Source: Dehalococcoidales bacterium (GTDB lineage: Bacteria; Chloroflexota; Dehalococcoidia; Dehalococcoidales; UBA2162). From it: a stretch of 64,000 nt of DNA. Shown in pieces: positions 54,206 to 64,000 of this stretch. The notes beneath the pieces were generated by a model, which was not told the DNA's origin, did no database searches, and saw only the letters and a program-made list of their open reading frames with translations. The first letter of the stretch is position 1. The number at the start of each line of letters is the position of its first letter. Position numbers and translations under genes: made by a program. Location of the stretch: positions 4,080 to 68,079 of the forward strand of contig JAFGCW010000049.1 in the NCBI GenBank assembly GCA_016932435.1. The letters run 5' to 3'.

Positions 54206-54290
54206 TTAATTTACATAATATATATACTGGCTGATTATACTAACATAGTGTAAAAGTACTTTAACCATACAATCACCGGTTATTACCATC

Positions 54291-54319
54291 TTGACAATAT
54301 TATGTTACTTTGCTACTCT
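54291..54319 (+). promoter_or_regulatory. Promoter of the valS leader
   Basis: TTGACA (54291-54296), 17-bp spacer, TACTCT (54314-54319). The -35 is perfect, the -10 weak. The expected start is near 54326, 2-4 nt before the leader peptide ATG. Confidence 0.6.
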
Positions 54320-54328
54320 ATTCATACC

Positions 54329-54373
54329 ATGCAATATAGTAATTCAGGGCTAGTTGTCGTTATTTATACATAA
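54329..54373 (+). CDS. valS leader peptide with three consecutive Val codons
   Basis: A 14-codon ORF, MQYSNSGLVVVIYT, with GTT GTC GTT at 54353-54361 followed by an Ile codon. It lies between a promoter and a terminator in front of valyl-tRNA synthetase. No SD sequence; the predicted transcript start is next to the ATG, so translation would be leaderless or nearly so. Geometry fits classical attenuation (see findings). Confidence 0.7.
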   Translation: MQYSNSGLVVVIYT

Positions 54374-54375
54374 GC

Positions 54376-54425
54376 CGGCCAGTGGGTCGAGTCAATCAAG
54401 GCCGTCCCCACGGGACGGCATTTTT
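54376..54425 (+). terminator. valS attenuator: antiterminator arm and terminator hairpin
   Basis: Terminator: GCCGTCCC (54401-54408), loop CAC, GGGACGGC (54412-54419), then ATTTTTATT. Competing pair: CGGCC (54376-54380) with GGCCG (54400-54404), which takes the 5' arm of the terminator. It ends 26 nt before the valS ATG. Confidence 0.8.
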
Positions 54426-54450
54426 ATTATTAATAACAGGGAAGTAAAGA

Positions 54451-57126
54451 ATGGCTGACAAAATACAGATACATGAAGAAATGCCCAAAGCGTACGAGCC
54501 GGGCAGTACAGAACAGAAGTGGTACGATTTCTGGATGAAAAAGGACTATTTCAGGGCGGAAAGAGATCCTGAAAAGAAGCCTTTTGTTATCATCCTGCCG
54601 CTTCCTAACGTTACGGGAGAACTGCATGTCGGCCATGTCCTTGTTGTCACTCTCCAGGATATAATGACCCGCTGGCACAGGATGAAAGGCGATTCGGCGC
54701 TGTGGCTGCCCGGTACAGATCACGCGGGTATTGCTACACAGGTCGTGATGGAACGGGTGCTTGCCGGGGAAGGAACAACCAGGCAGCAGCTTGGCAGGGA
54801 GAAATTCGTCGAGAGAACCTATGAGTGGGCGAAACAGTGCCAGGAGACGATCGCCAACCAGCATTATAGGCTGGGTGCTTCCTGTGACTGGAGTCGGGAG
54901 TATTTCACCCTTGATGAACAGCGAAGTAAAGCGGTCAAGACCGCTTTTGTGAATCTTTACAGGAAAGGCTTGATCTATAAAGGTGAAAGGATCATCAACT
55001 GGTGCCCGAAGTGTGCGACGGCTCTTTCCGACCTTGAAGTAGACCATAACGATGTTACGGGGAACCTCTGGTACGTTCGTTACCCAATAGTGGGAGAGGA
55101 TGGCTATATAACCGTGGCGACGACAAGGCCTGAAACAATACTGGGCGATACCGCCGTAGCGGTGAATCCTGATGACGAGAGATTTAGAGACCTGGTGGGT
55201 AAAAAGGTACTGCTGCCGGCAGTGAACCGTGAGATAGAGATAGTTGCCGATGAAGCAGTCGACCCTGCATTCGGTACCGGGGCGGTGAAGATAACGCCGG
55301 CGCATGATCCGGTGGACTTCGAGGTGGCTCAGAGAAATAATCTTGGGTTCATCAATATATTAAATGACGATGTTACCATGAACGCGAATGCAGGACCTTA
55401 CGAGGGTATGGACAGGTACGAGTGCCGTGAAGCAATCGTTGCCGACCTGGAGAAATCAGGGCAGCTGGTGAAGATAGAACCGTACAGCCATGCCGTGGGG
55501 CACTGCCAGCGATGCCAGACATCCATCGAGCCAATAGTCAGCGAGCAGTGGTGGGTGAAAGTCCAGCCGCTGGCTGACCGTGCCATTGAAGCGGTGAGTG
55601 ATGGGCGTATAACCATAGTGCCGGCGAGTTCGACCAAGGTTTATCTGAATTGGATGGAAAATATTCGCGACTGGTGTATCAGCCGCCAGCTCTGGTGGGG
55701 TCACCAGATCCCGGTGTGGTACTGCAGTGACTGTAATGAGTTAACAGTTGCGTTAGAGCCGCCGGATAAATGCGAGCATTGCGGATCTGCAAATATTACA
55801 CAAGACCCGGACGTTCTGGATACCTGGTTCAGCTCAGCCCTGGTGACGCACTCGACTCTCGGCTGGCCGGACGATACCGATGACTTACGATATTTCTACC
55901 CGACGACTGTGATGGAGACGGGTTACGATATCCTGTTCTTCTGGGTAGCCAGGATGATAATGATGGGGCTGGAGAACATGGGCGATGTTCCATTCAGCAC
56001 TGTCTATCTCCACGGCTTGATAAGAGATGAACGCGGCGTAAAGATGAGTAAAGTACGGGGTAACGTGGTTAATCCGATAGAAACGCTTGAACAGTACGGA
56101 ACCGATGCACTGAGATTTGCCGTCATTACCGGCACATCACCGGCGACCGATAGTAAACTCGGTTCTGTCAAGCTCGAAGCGGGAAGGAACTTTGCCAACA
56201 AACTCTGGAATGCAACACGCTATGTATTAAGAAATATACCGGAAGGGAATGTCGATACCGGGATACAGTACGGATTACTGCCGGTTGAAGACAGGTGGAT
56301 ACTTTCCCGGCTGAACCGAACGGTGACCAGCGTTAACAAGTTCCTGGAGGATTTTCAGTTTGCTGAAGCCCAGAGGTATATGCACGAGTTTCTCTGGAGC
56401 GAGTACTGCGACTGGTATATCGAGCTTGCCAAGACGCGACTGAACTCGGAAGAAGAAGACGTTATCTCTCCGGTACCGGTGCTGGTACATGTACTCGAGA
56501 CATCTTTGAGGATGCTTCACCCTTATATGCCTTTCGTCACCGAGGAATTGTGGCAGCATTTAAAGCGGCGGCTTCCGGAAATCTGGCAGGAACAGGAATC
56601 AATTATGATATCGGCCTATCCTGAAGCGGATGAAGCCCTTTATGACGAAGAAGCGGAACGTATCATGGAATCGGTGACGGAGATAGTCAGGTCCATCCGT
56701 AACGCACGGTCTCAGTACAATGTCGACAACTCGAAATGGATAGAAGCCCAGGTGTACGGAGGAGTCCTAACCGATGCGATAAAATCTTATTCGGCGGCTA
56801 TAGAGACTCTGTCCAGAGCAAGACCGGTAACCATCTTCGACGACAGGAACCAGTTGAAGACAGGAGAGAACGCGCTGGCGACGGTCCTGAAAGAGGTTGA
56901 AGTGGTGATACCGATGGAGAGCATGGTGGATGTCGAGGCGGAGAAGCAACGACTCCGGAAGGAGATCGAGCGTGACCAGGCGGAATATGACAGGCTTGAG
57001 ATACGGTTGAAGGATAAAGCGTTCCTTGAGAAAGCACCGGCGGCGGTAGTTGAAAAAGAACGACAAAAGCAGGATACTATAGCGGATAAGATTGAAAGAC
57101 TTAAACAGCAGTTCCTTAACTACTAA
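54451..57126 (+). CDS. valS: Valyl-tRNA synthetase
   Basis: 891 residues. Class I motifs LPNVTGELHVGHVLVV (HIGH-like) and KMSKVRGNVVNP (KMSKS-like), editing domain (TTRPETILGDTAVAVNPDDERF), zinc pairs CPKC and CSDC/CEHC, GTDHAGIATQVV and the C-terminal coiled coil (VDVEAEKQRLRKEIERDQAEYDRLE) that contacts tRNA, a ValRS hallmark. Charges tRNA-Val. A leader peptide with three Val codons and an attenuator lies in front. RBS GGGAAG. Confidence 0.97.
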   Translation: MADKIQIHEEMPKAYEPGSTEQKWYDFWMKKDYFRAERDPEKKPFVIILPLPNVTGELHVGHVLVVTLQDIMTRWHRMKGDSALWLPGTDHAGIATQVVMERVLAGEGTTRQQLGREKFVERTYEWAKQCQETIANQHYRLGASCDWSREYFTLDEQRSKAVKTAFVNLYRKGLIYKGERIINWCPKCATALSDLEVDHNDVTGNLWYVRYPIVGEDGYITVATTRPETILGDTAVAVNPDDERFRDLVGKKVLLPAVNREIEIVADEAVDPAFGTGAVKITPAHDPVDFEVAQRNNLGFINILNDDVTMNANAGPYEGMDRYECREAIVADLEKSGQLVKIEPYSHAVGHCQRCQTSIEPIVSEQWWVKVQPLADRAIEAVSDGRITIVPASSTKVYLNWMENIRDWCISRQLWWGHQIPVWYCSDCNELTVALEPPDKCEHCGSANITQDPDVLDTWFSSALVTHSTLGWPDDTDDLRYFYPTTVMETGYDILFFWVARMIMMGLENMGDVPFSTVYLHGLIRDERGVKMSKVRGNVVNPIETLEQYGTDALRFAVITGTSPATDSKLGSVKLEAGRNFANKLWNATRYVLRNIPEGNVDTGIQYGLLPVEDRWILSRLNRTVTSVNKFLEDFQFAEAQRYMHEFLWSEYCDWYIELAKTRLNSEEEDVISPVPVLVHVLETSLRMLHPYMPFVTEELWQHLKRRLPEIWQEQESIMISAYPEADEALYDEEAERIMESVTEIVRSIRNARSQYNVDNSKWIEAQVYGGVLTDAIKSYSAAIETLSRARPVTIFDDRNQLKTGENALATVLKEVEVVIPMESMVDVEAEKQRLRKEIERDQAEYDRLEIRLKDKAFLEKAPAAVVEKERQKQDTIADKIERLKQQFLNY

Positions 57127-57139
57127 GGGAGAAAGAAGA

Positions 57140-57610
57140 ATGAAAGAGAAGATACTGGTACCGTTGGACGGTTCAAAGGTCGGAGAGGCAGCCCTGCCGT
57201 ATGTGGAGAACCTGGTGGCCAAGTTTCTGCCGGAACCGAAGGTTGAAGTGACTTTGTTACAGGTGCTTTCGTCACTTTCTCACTACGTAGTTGCCGGAGA
57301 AGCGACCGCACGGGTGCCGTACACGGAGCAGGAGATCCAGCAGATGGAGAAGACCGCGATATCATATTTGAGGAAAGCCGGTAAGCCTCTGAGGGACAAA
57401 GGAGCAAAGACGAAGAACAGAGTGGTAATCGGCCAGGCTGCCGAGGAAATACTCAAGGCGGCTGAAGAACTCGATGTAGATTTCATCGCGATGTCCAGTC
57501 ATGGTCGGTCGGGACTGAGTCGGTGGGCTTTCGGGAGTGTTACCGACAGGGTAGTCAGGGGCGGCAGCAAGCCGGTTTTGGTGGTGAAGGCTCCGAAAGA
57601 TGTACAGTAA
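57140..57610 (+). CDS. Universal stress protein (UspA family)
   Basis: 156 residues from ATG 57140 (GGGAGAAAG upstream). KILVPLDGSKVGEAALPYV, then IAMSSHGRSGLSRWAFGSVTDRVVRGGSKPVLVV with the ATP-binding Gx2Gx9G(S/T) motif. ATP-binding stress protein, cytosolic. 13 nt after valS, so likely co-transcribed. No clear terminator follows. Confidence 0.92.
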   Translation: MKEKILVPLDGSKVGEAALPYVENLVAKFLPEPKVEVTLLQVLSSLSHYVVAGEATARVPYTEQEIQQMEKTAISYLRKAGKPLRDKGAKTKNRVVIGQAAEEILKAAEELDVDFIAMSSHGRSGLSRWAFGSVTDRVVRGGSKPVLVVKAPKDVQ

Positions 57611-57667
57611 GATTATTGAAATCTATCCTGCTCTCCTTTTGAAAGGGAAATGGGTGATTTATAAAAG

Positions 57668-57780
57668 CACTAATATCTAAACACGAAATACTAAACAATA
57701 TCGAATTTTAAAATATCAAAAGGTTGGGTTGAAATTTGAACATTTGTATTTGTTTAGAGCTTAGAAATCAGGATTTAGTG
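57668..57780. repeat. Imperfect inverted-repeat element, MITE-like
   Basis: About 113 nt. The left end CACTAAT..CTAAAC.. and the reverse complement of the right end (CACTAAAT..CTAAACAAAT) are similar over most of the length, so it can fold into a long hairpin. The AT-rich wording CTAAACACGAAATACTAAAC is like dispersed repeats I know from several bacterial phyla. No transposase. The flanks 57611-57667 and 57781-57820 hold nothing else. Confidence 0.6.
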
Positions 57781-57820
57781 TTTTTCACCTAAGCCAGGGC
57801 TACGATAAGCCGATACAAGA

Positions 57821-58561
57821 TCAATAGGTGAGGATGTCGAGGGGTTGGGGGTAGATGAGGTTATGGTTCTGTTTTGAGCTGCCTTTAGTTTCCAGCCAGT
57901 CAAGGCCTTTACGGGTATCACTGGCGACTCGGGCTTTATCGTTCTGTTTGAGTCGGTATTTGAAGAGCCAGTAGGTGAATTCCTTTAACTCTTTAAGCCG
58001 GATCGACTTATTGTCCGAGTATCCTTTTTCTTTCCTGAACCTTTTGAGCATTACAGTACGGTTCTGGCCGTAGATGCGGCGAAAGACTTCGTGGACATTG
58101 TCTTTGTCCCGATAATAGCCGGAGGTCCATCTTTCCTTACGTATCTCCTCACCGACTGCAGTCTGCAGGGCTTCCTCAACGGTAATGCCGTAGTAGTAAT
58201 TGAGGTGCTGCCCGTACCTGGCTTCACCGATACGTTCTTTAAATTCATCAGAAGAGAGTTCCATCGGTGGGCTGTTATGAAAGAGGAGAGATGTTTTTTC
58301 AGATTCCGGGATAAGGTTTGAGACGGGATCGGAGAGTCGTTCAGCCAGGAGCAGCCAGTCGAAGGCTTCACCGGAAACAAGGTAATTCCATATGCGACCG
58401 TTGACGGTTTCTTCGGCGAGGTTCCAGTTTTTTACGGCTTCGAGAAGAGCAAAATACCAGTGCTTGCCGGCAATTATATCCTGCCGGAGTTTCTTGATGA
58501 TTTCATTATTTTCAGAGGTTTCAGGGTGGGGATCTATGATTTCTCCGTTTTCTGGTGGCAT
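57821..58561 (-). CDS. Hypothetical protein, apparently conserved in Chloroflexota
   Basis: 246 residues. KKLRQDIIAGKHWYFALLEAVKNWNLAEE, YLVSGEAFDWLLLAERLSDPVSNLIPE, FKERIGEARYGQHLNYYYGITVEEALQTAVGEEIRKERW, FRRIYGQNRTVMLKRF and KEFTYWLFKYRLKQNDKARVASDTRKGLDWL. Globular, alpha-helical, no membrane segment, no Cys motif. I have seen similar wording in dehalococcoid genomes but know no function. Sole gene in a repeat-rich stretch. Confidence 0.65.
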   Translation of the reverse strand: MPPENGEIIDPHPETSENNEIIKKLRQDIIAGKHWYFALLEAVKNWNLAEETVNGRIWNYLVSGEAFDWLLLAERLSDPVSNLIPESEKTSLLFHNSPPMELSSDEFKERIGEARYGQHLNYYYGITVEEALQTAVGEEIRKERWTSGYYRDKDNVHEVFRRIYGQNRTVMLKRFRKEKGYSDNKSIRLKELKEFTYWLFKYRLKQNDKARVASDTRKGLDWLETKGSSKQNHNLIYPQPLDILTY

Positions 58562-58684
58562 TTTTGTTTATTCCTGGGGATTTTAGTTATGTGGGTACAT
58601 TATATCATGTCTTTTCGTAGTTTGGGTGAGATGAATGGTTAGTTAGGTAACCATAAATAGGTTCACTATTCCTATTTTATTACC

Positions 58685-58705
58685 ATCCCGGACGTGATCC
58701 GGGAT
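58685..58705. repeat. Short inverted repeat
   Basis: ATCCCGGA-cgtga-TCCGGGAT, a perfect 8-bp hairpin of the kind that recurs between genes in many genomes. No T-run follows, so it is not a normal terminator. Confidence 0.6.
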
Positions 58706-58760
58706 CCAGTAGACCTTTGTTACAGTACGGTTTATTCTTCTTAAATATATTTTCTATTTT

Positions 58761-58809
58761 TTACCTCTCTCCCGATTACGAGTAAACCCTCTCTCCAAAT
58801 GGAAAGGGA
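58761..58809. repeat. Dispersed intergenic repeat, copy 1 (incomplete hairpin)
   Basis: TTACCTCTCTCCCGATTACG continues with AGTAAACCCTCTCTCC and matches copy 2 at 63141 in about 32 of 36 positions. Its second arm (ATGGAAAGGG) is only partly complementary. The whole gap 58562-58955 has this, the hairpin at 58685 and nothing else I can name. Confidence 0.65.
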
Positions 58810-58955
58810 ATACCTCGAAAATAGGCTCATTACGTGTCTATGATTGATCTATGAAGAGTAAAGGAGAATAACAAGTGTGAACAAAAGGCGGGGGAAGGAA
58901 TATAAAGACGGATTGTTAACAAAAAAGCGTACGTACTAAGTTGAGAAGATATCTC

Positions 58956-59234
58956 TCAATTTATTTCTGATTCGGAGATTTCGGATTTGAGTTTTTCGTA
59001 GTATTCGAGTTTACCGGTGGTAACGAGTTCGGTTATCTTTTTGTCTATGGCTTCGCCGATTCCGGGGATTTCTTTGAGTCGGTTTTCCTGGGCGAGTTGA
59101 GCGACATCGACATCCATTTCCGCGATTGTCTTCGCTACTTTTTCGTAGGCTCTTATCTTGAATATGCTTTCTTTTTTGGTTCTTAGGAGAGCTGCGATAT
59201 CGTTAAGGACATTGATAATTTCTGCGTTTTCCAT
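58956..59234 (-). CDS. Orphan PolX-type helix-hairpin-helix domain protein
   Basis: 92 residues. IINVLNDIAALLRTKKESIFKIRAYEKVAKTIAEM and LKEIPGIGEAIDKKITELVTTGKLEYYEKL form the N-terminal 8-kDa/HhH_8 domain of DNA polymerase X. The polymerase and PHP domains that normally follow (about 480 residues) are missing; the sequence after the stop is unrelated. Either a genuine small DNA-binding protein or a truncated polymerase X relic. It lies 20 nt after secA. Confidence 0.8.
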   Translation of the reverse strand: MENAEIINVLNDIAALLRTKKESIFKIRAYEKVAKTIAEMDVDVAQLAQENRLKEIPGIGEAIDKKITELVTTGKLEYYEKLKSEISESEIN

Positions 59235-59254
59235 TGTTAGTGATAAGCGGTGTG

Positions 59255-62014
<2,760 letters not shown>

Positions 62015-62026
62015 TATTTTTCTTTA

Positions 62027-62971
62027 TTACTCCCGTTCGAACAGCGCTCCTACGGACTGTCCTGTGTGAATTCGCTGAATAGCCTCACCGAGTAGCGGTG
62101 CGATAGAAAGGACAGTTATTTTATCCAGTTTTTTATCGCCGTTCACCGGGACGCTGTCAGTAACTATTACCTCTTTGACCGGACTCTCAGCTATTCGTTT
62201 TATTGCCGGACCGGAGAAAAGCGGGTGAGTCGCGCATGAGTAGACTTCGGTTGCTCCTTCTTTCAGGAGAATATTTACGACATTTATAAGTGAACCGCCG
62301 GTGTCAATCTCATCATCTACCACAAGCGCTGTTTTTCCTTTTACTTCGCCGATAATGTTAATAGCTTCCTTGTTGTCTCTATTGTCTAGACGTCTCTGTT
62401 CAACAATCGCGAAGGGAGAATCGAGTCTACGGGCTACTTCCATCGTCTGTTTCAGGATCCCTACATCGGAAGCTACTACAACCAGGTTGTTGAGATTCTT
62501 ATTCTTTACATAATCACTAAGAATATTCATTGCTGTTAGTTCATCTACAGGGATGTTAAAAAATCCCTGGATCTGGGCGGAGTGCAAGTCGACCGTCAGC
62601 AGCCGGTTCGCTCCGGCGACTGTCAGGAGGTCGGCGACAAGTCTTGCTGTTATAGGTATCCTCGGCTGGTCTTTACGGTCACTCCTTCCGTATCCATAAT
62701 AAGGCACTATAGCAGTGATACGTTCTGCAGAAGCTCTTTTCAGGGCATCGATCATAATCAGCAGTTCGACCAGGCTGTCATTCACGGGATAACATACAGG
62801 CTGAATCACGAAGGTATCCCGCTCACGCACATTCTCAAGGATACGGACAAAGGTATTGTCATTGCTGAATTTGAAGACTTCGCAGTTGCCAAGCGGGATA
62901 TGCAAGTATTCGGTAACCGCCTTTGCCAGGTTAGGGTTTGCATTACCGGTGAATACTTTTAATTCGTCCAC
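62027..62971 (-). CDS. prs: Ribose-phosphate pyrophosphokinase
   Basis: 314 residues, GTG start with AAAGGATG upstream. FTGNANPNLAKAVTEYL, RERDTFVIQPVCYPVNDSLVELLIMIDALKRASA, YGRSDRKDQPRIPITARLVADLL, DLHSAQIQGFFNIPVDEL and the PRPP loop ALVVDDEIDTGGSLINV are typical class I Prs. Makes PRPP from ribose 5-phosphate and ATP. Standard operon partner is not clear; secA follows directly. Confidence 0.96.
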   Translation of the reverse strand: MDELKVFTGNANPNLAKAVTEYLHIPLGNCEVFKFSNDNTFVRILENVRERDTFVIQPVCYPVNDSLVELLIMIDALKRASAERITAIVPYYGYGRSDRKDQPRIPITARLVADLLTVAGANRLLTVDLHSAQIQGFFNIPVDELTAMNILSDYVKNKNLNNLVVVASDVGILKQTMEVARRLDSPFAIVEQRRLDNRDNKEAINIIGEVKGKTALVVDDEIDTGGSLINVVNILLKEGATEVYSCATHPLFSGPAIKRIAESPVKEVIVTDSVPVNGDKKLDKITVLSIAPLLGEAIQRIHTGQSVGALFERE

Positions 62972-63140
62972 GCTTGCACCATCCTTTCAGCTTTTTTTCA
63001 ATGACAAACCCATTATATCACCATAAAGGCTTGAACTTAACCCCCAATTTGCGTATGCGGTCAGATAAAAGGACTCAAATGAACGTCGAAATAGCCTTTC
63101 CTTATATTTTTCAATATTTACTTCTTATTTTTAACTTCTT

Positions 63141-63196
63141 TTACCTCTCTTCCGGTTACGAGCTAACCCTCTTTCCGTTCGGAAAGAGGGTTAGCT
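63141..63196. repeat. Dispersed intergenic repeat, copy 2, with 16-bp perfect hairpin
   Basis: TTACCTCTCTTCCGGTTACG, then a perfect 16-bp inverted repeat (arms 63161-63176 and 63181-63196, loop GTTC) built on CTAACCCTCTTTCC. Related to copy 1 at 58761. No U-run, so not a plain terminator. Together with copy 1 it flanks the HhH-secA-prs block. Confidence 0.7.
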
Positions 63197-63352
63197 GTAA
63201 ATAGCATTATTTACAGTCTACGCTTAGTCTTAAGAGTGTGGGATACTTGCTTGAGTGGACAAAGGAGTCAAGGGAGGGAATTATGGGCTAGTCATCAGCC
63301 TAAAACTGTCTGGTAATTATGTATAAAAATGAGAGTAAATAAGAATATGGCC

Positions 63353-63390
63353 AGGGGGAGAATGAGTTTACTCACTCTCCCCCTTTTTTT
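63353..63390 (+). terminator. Strong terminator-shaped hairpin in the prs/binding-protein gap
   Basis: AGGGGGAGA pairs with TCTCCCCCT (9 bp), extended by TGAG/CTCA after one mismatch, and is followed by seven T on the plus strand. No plus-strand gene lies upstream in the window; the nearby binding-protein gene is on the minus strand and would see the hairpin without a T-run. The rest of 62972-63434 shows no gene. Confidence 0.75.
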
Positions 63391-63434
63391 GATTGTGGCA
63401 CTGGTTCACGGTTTATAAAATATATATTGAAGTG

Positions 63435-64000
63435 TTAGTATCCCATCGATTTTTTCATCGTCGTGTCTATCCAGCAGTACATTGTCCAGTCATTAGGGCT
63501 AAAATATCCTCCCCAACCGGACGCATAGAAATTCTGGAGCCATGGCCACCAGAAGGTATAGATATCAACTCCGGGCAGCCATACTGCCCAGGCCAGTTCG
63601 AGACTCTTTTTCCCTACGTCTTTCAGGAGTGTATTAATTCTGGCATCGTCGATGCCGACCAGTCTGCACATCTCTTCATAAGGAGCTCTGAAATATGGAT
63701 CATCGACGAGAGCAACATTATCCGGACTCTCTATCCGCAGGAACAGCATTCTCCAGGGGAACTGATAGTCCTGAACAAGAGGTTTAAAAATCATTTCCGG
63801 ATAAGTCCTGCCCCTGTCCATACTGGTCATCGTGCCGGTTTCAACCACGTCAATGCTCAATTCAACATTAATGGCAGCGAAGTATTCTTTAATAATTGCC
63901 AGGAAATCCGCCTGTGCTGAAGTGCATATGATCGAGGTTTTAAAGCCATCGGGATACCCGGCTTCAGACAGTAGCTGCTTTGCTCTCTCCGGGTTATAAG
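63435..64000 (-). CDS. Family 5 extracellular solute-binding protein (C-terminal part, cut by window edge)
   Basis: About 188 C-terminal residues. YNPERAKQLLSEAGYPDGFKTSIICTS is the SBP_bac_5 block (NPExAKxLLxEAGY), followed by LAIIKEYFAAINVELSIDVVETG, and a C-terminus with WPWLQNFYASGWGGYFSPNDWTMYCWID. These proteins feed Opp/Dpp permeases outside the membrane. Its N-terminus lies right of the window. It may serve oppBCDF at 16-20 kb, or another permease beyond the edge. Confidence 0.88.
   Translation of the reverse strand, partial: YNPERAKQLLSEAGYPDGFKTSIICTSAQADFLAIIKEYFAAINVELSIDVVETGTMTSMDRGRTYPEMIFKPLVQDYQFPWRMLFLRIESPDNVALVDDPYFRAPYEEMCRLVGIDDARINTLLKDVGKKSLELAWAVWLPGVDIYTFWWPWLQNFYASGWGGYFSPNDWTMYCWIDTTMKKSMGY

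Noticed and set aside
54206..54450. T-box riboswitch before valS
   Set aside because: No AGGGUGG-type T-box sequence or specifier loop; a Val-rich leader peptide explains the region better.
54430..55305. Long minus-strand reading frame of 291 codons
   Set aside because: Antisense to valS and its leader; no family-like sequence.
58956..58990. Third Sec UGA at the end of the HhH gene
   Set aside because: Sequence after the TGA does not continue any PolX homology.

Overview
The window looks like part of a chromosome of an uncultured Chloroflexota bacterium of the Dehalococcoidia type. This is inferred from protein style and gene context, not from a marker tree. Supporting signs are a Tat-exported molybdopterin formate dehydrogenase with its own tat genes, rplI-dnaB followed by DnaD-like and DnaC-like genes, many DUF169, DUF302, SnoaL and TipAS-type singletons, frequent TTG and GTG starts, and base composition near half GC. 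There are two clear selenocysteine genes, so the cell must carry selA/B/C/D elsewhere.

Layout. 1-6.6 kb (minus): fdhA(Sec)-fdhB-nrfD-like-fdhE-tatA-tatC, one respiratory formate dehydrogenase operon with its export system, behind a strong promoter and a terminator-like leader. 6.7-11.2 kb (plus): rplI, dnaB, a DnaD-like gene, a double-ATPase DnaC-like loader and an HNH nuclease. 11.2-16.2 kb (minus): a Gld-like ABC-2 export system and a membrane-anchored PpiC foldase. 16.3-20.3 kb (minus): oppBCDF without a binding protein; a family 5 binding protein is cut by the right edge at 63.4-64 kb. 20.7-46 kb: accessory singletons (methyltransferases, MerR-TipAS and AraC regulators, cupins, hydrolases, a metalloprotease, a chagasin-like inhibitor, hisF, typA, four SnoaL-like paralogues), a Sec-peroxiredoxin, several decayed genes, two odd tRNA-like sequences and one good tRNA-Met. 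46.4-57.6 kb (plus): corA, a VUT transporter, an MBL hydrolase, a Mut7-C protein, NAD(P)HX repair, coaX and split coaC/coaB, an acetyltransferase, two membrane paralogues, valS and a universal stress gene. 57.6-63.4 kb: dispersed intergenic repeats around a short HhH protein, secA and prs.

Best leads. (1) Selenocysteine UGA codons in fdhA and in a peroxiredoxin, each followed by a hairpin. (2) A textbook-like attenuator before valS: promoter, nearly leaderless 14-codon peptide with three consecutive Val codons, antiterminator and terminator. (3) Four other promoter-proximal hairpin plus U-run leaders (fdhA, typA and two SnoaL genes), suggesting that early attenuation recurs in this genome. 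(4) A near-perfect palindrome filling the 19-bp spacer of the merR-tipAS promoter. (5) A tandem-duplicated helicase loader. Several genes are probably broken or have odd starts (EthD-like frameshift, hydrolase deletion relic, AUC start of oppD, AUU start of a membrane gene).
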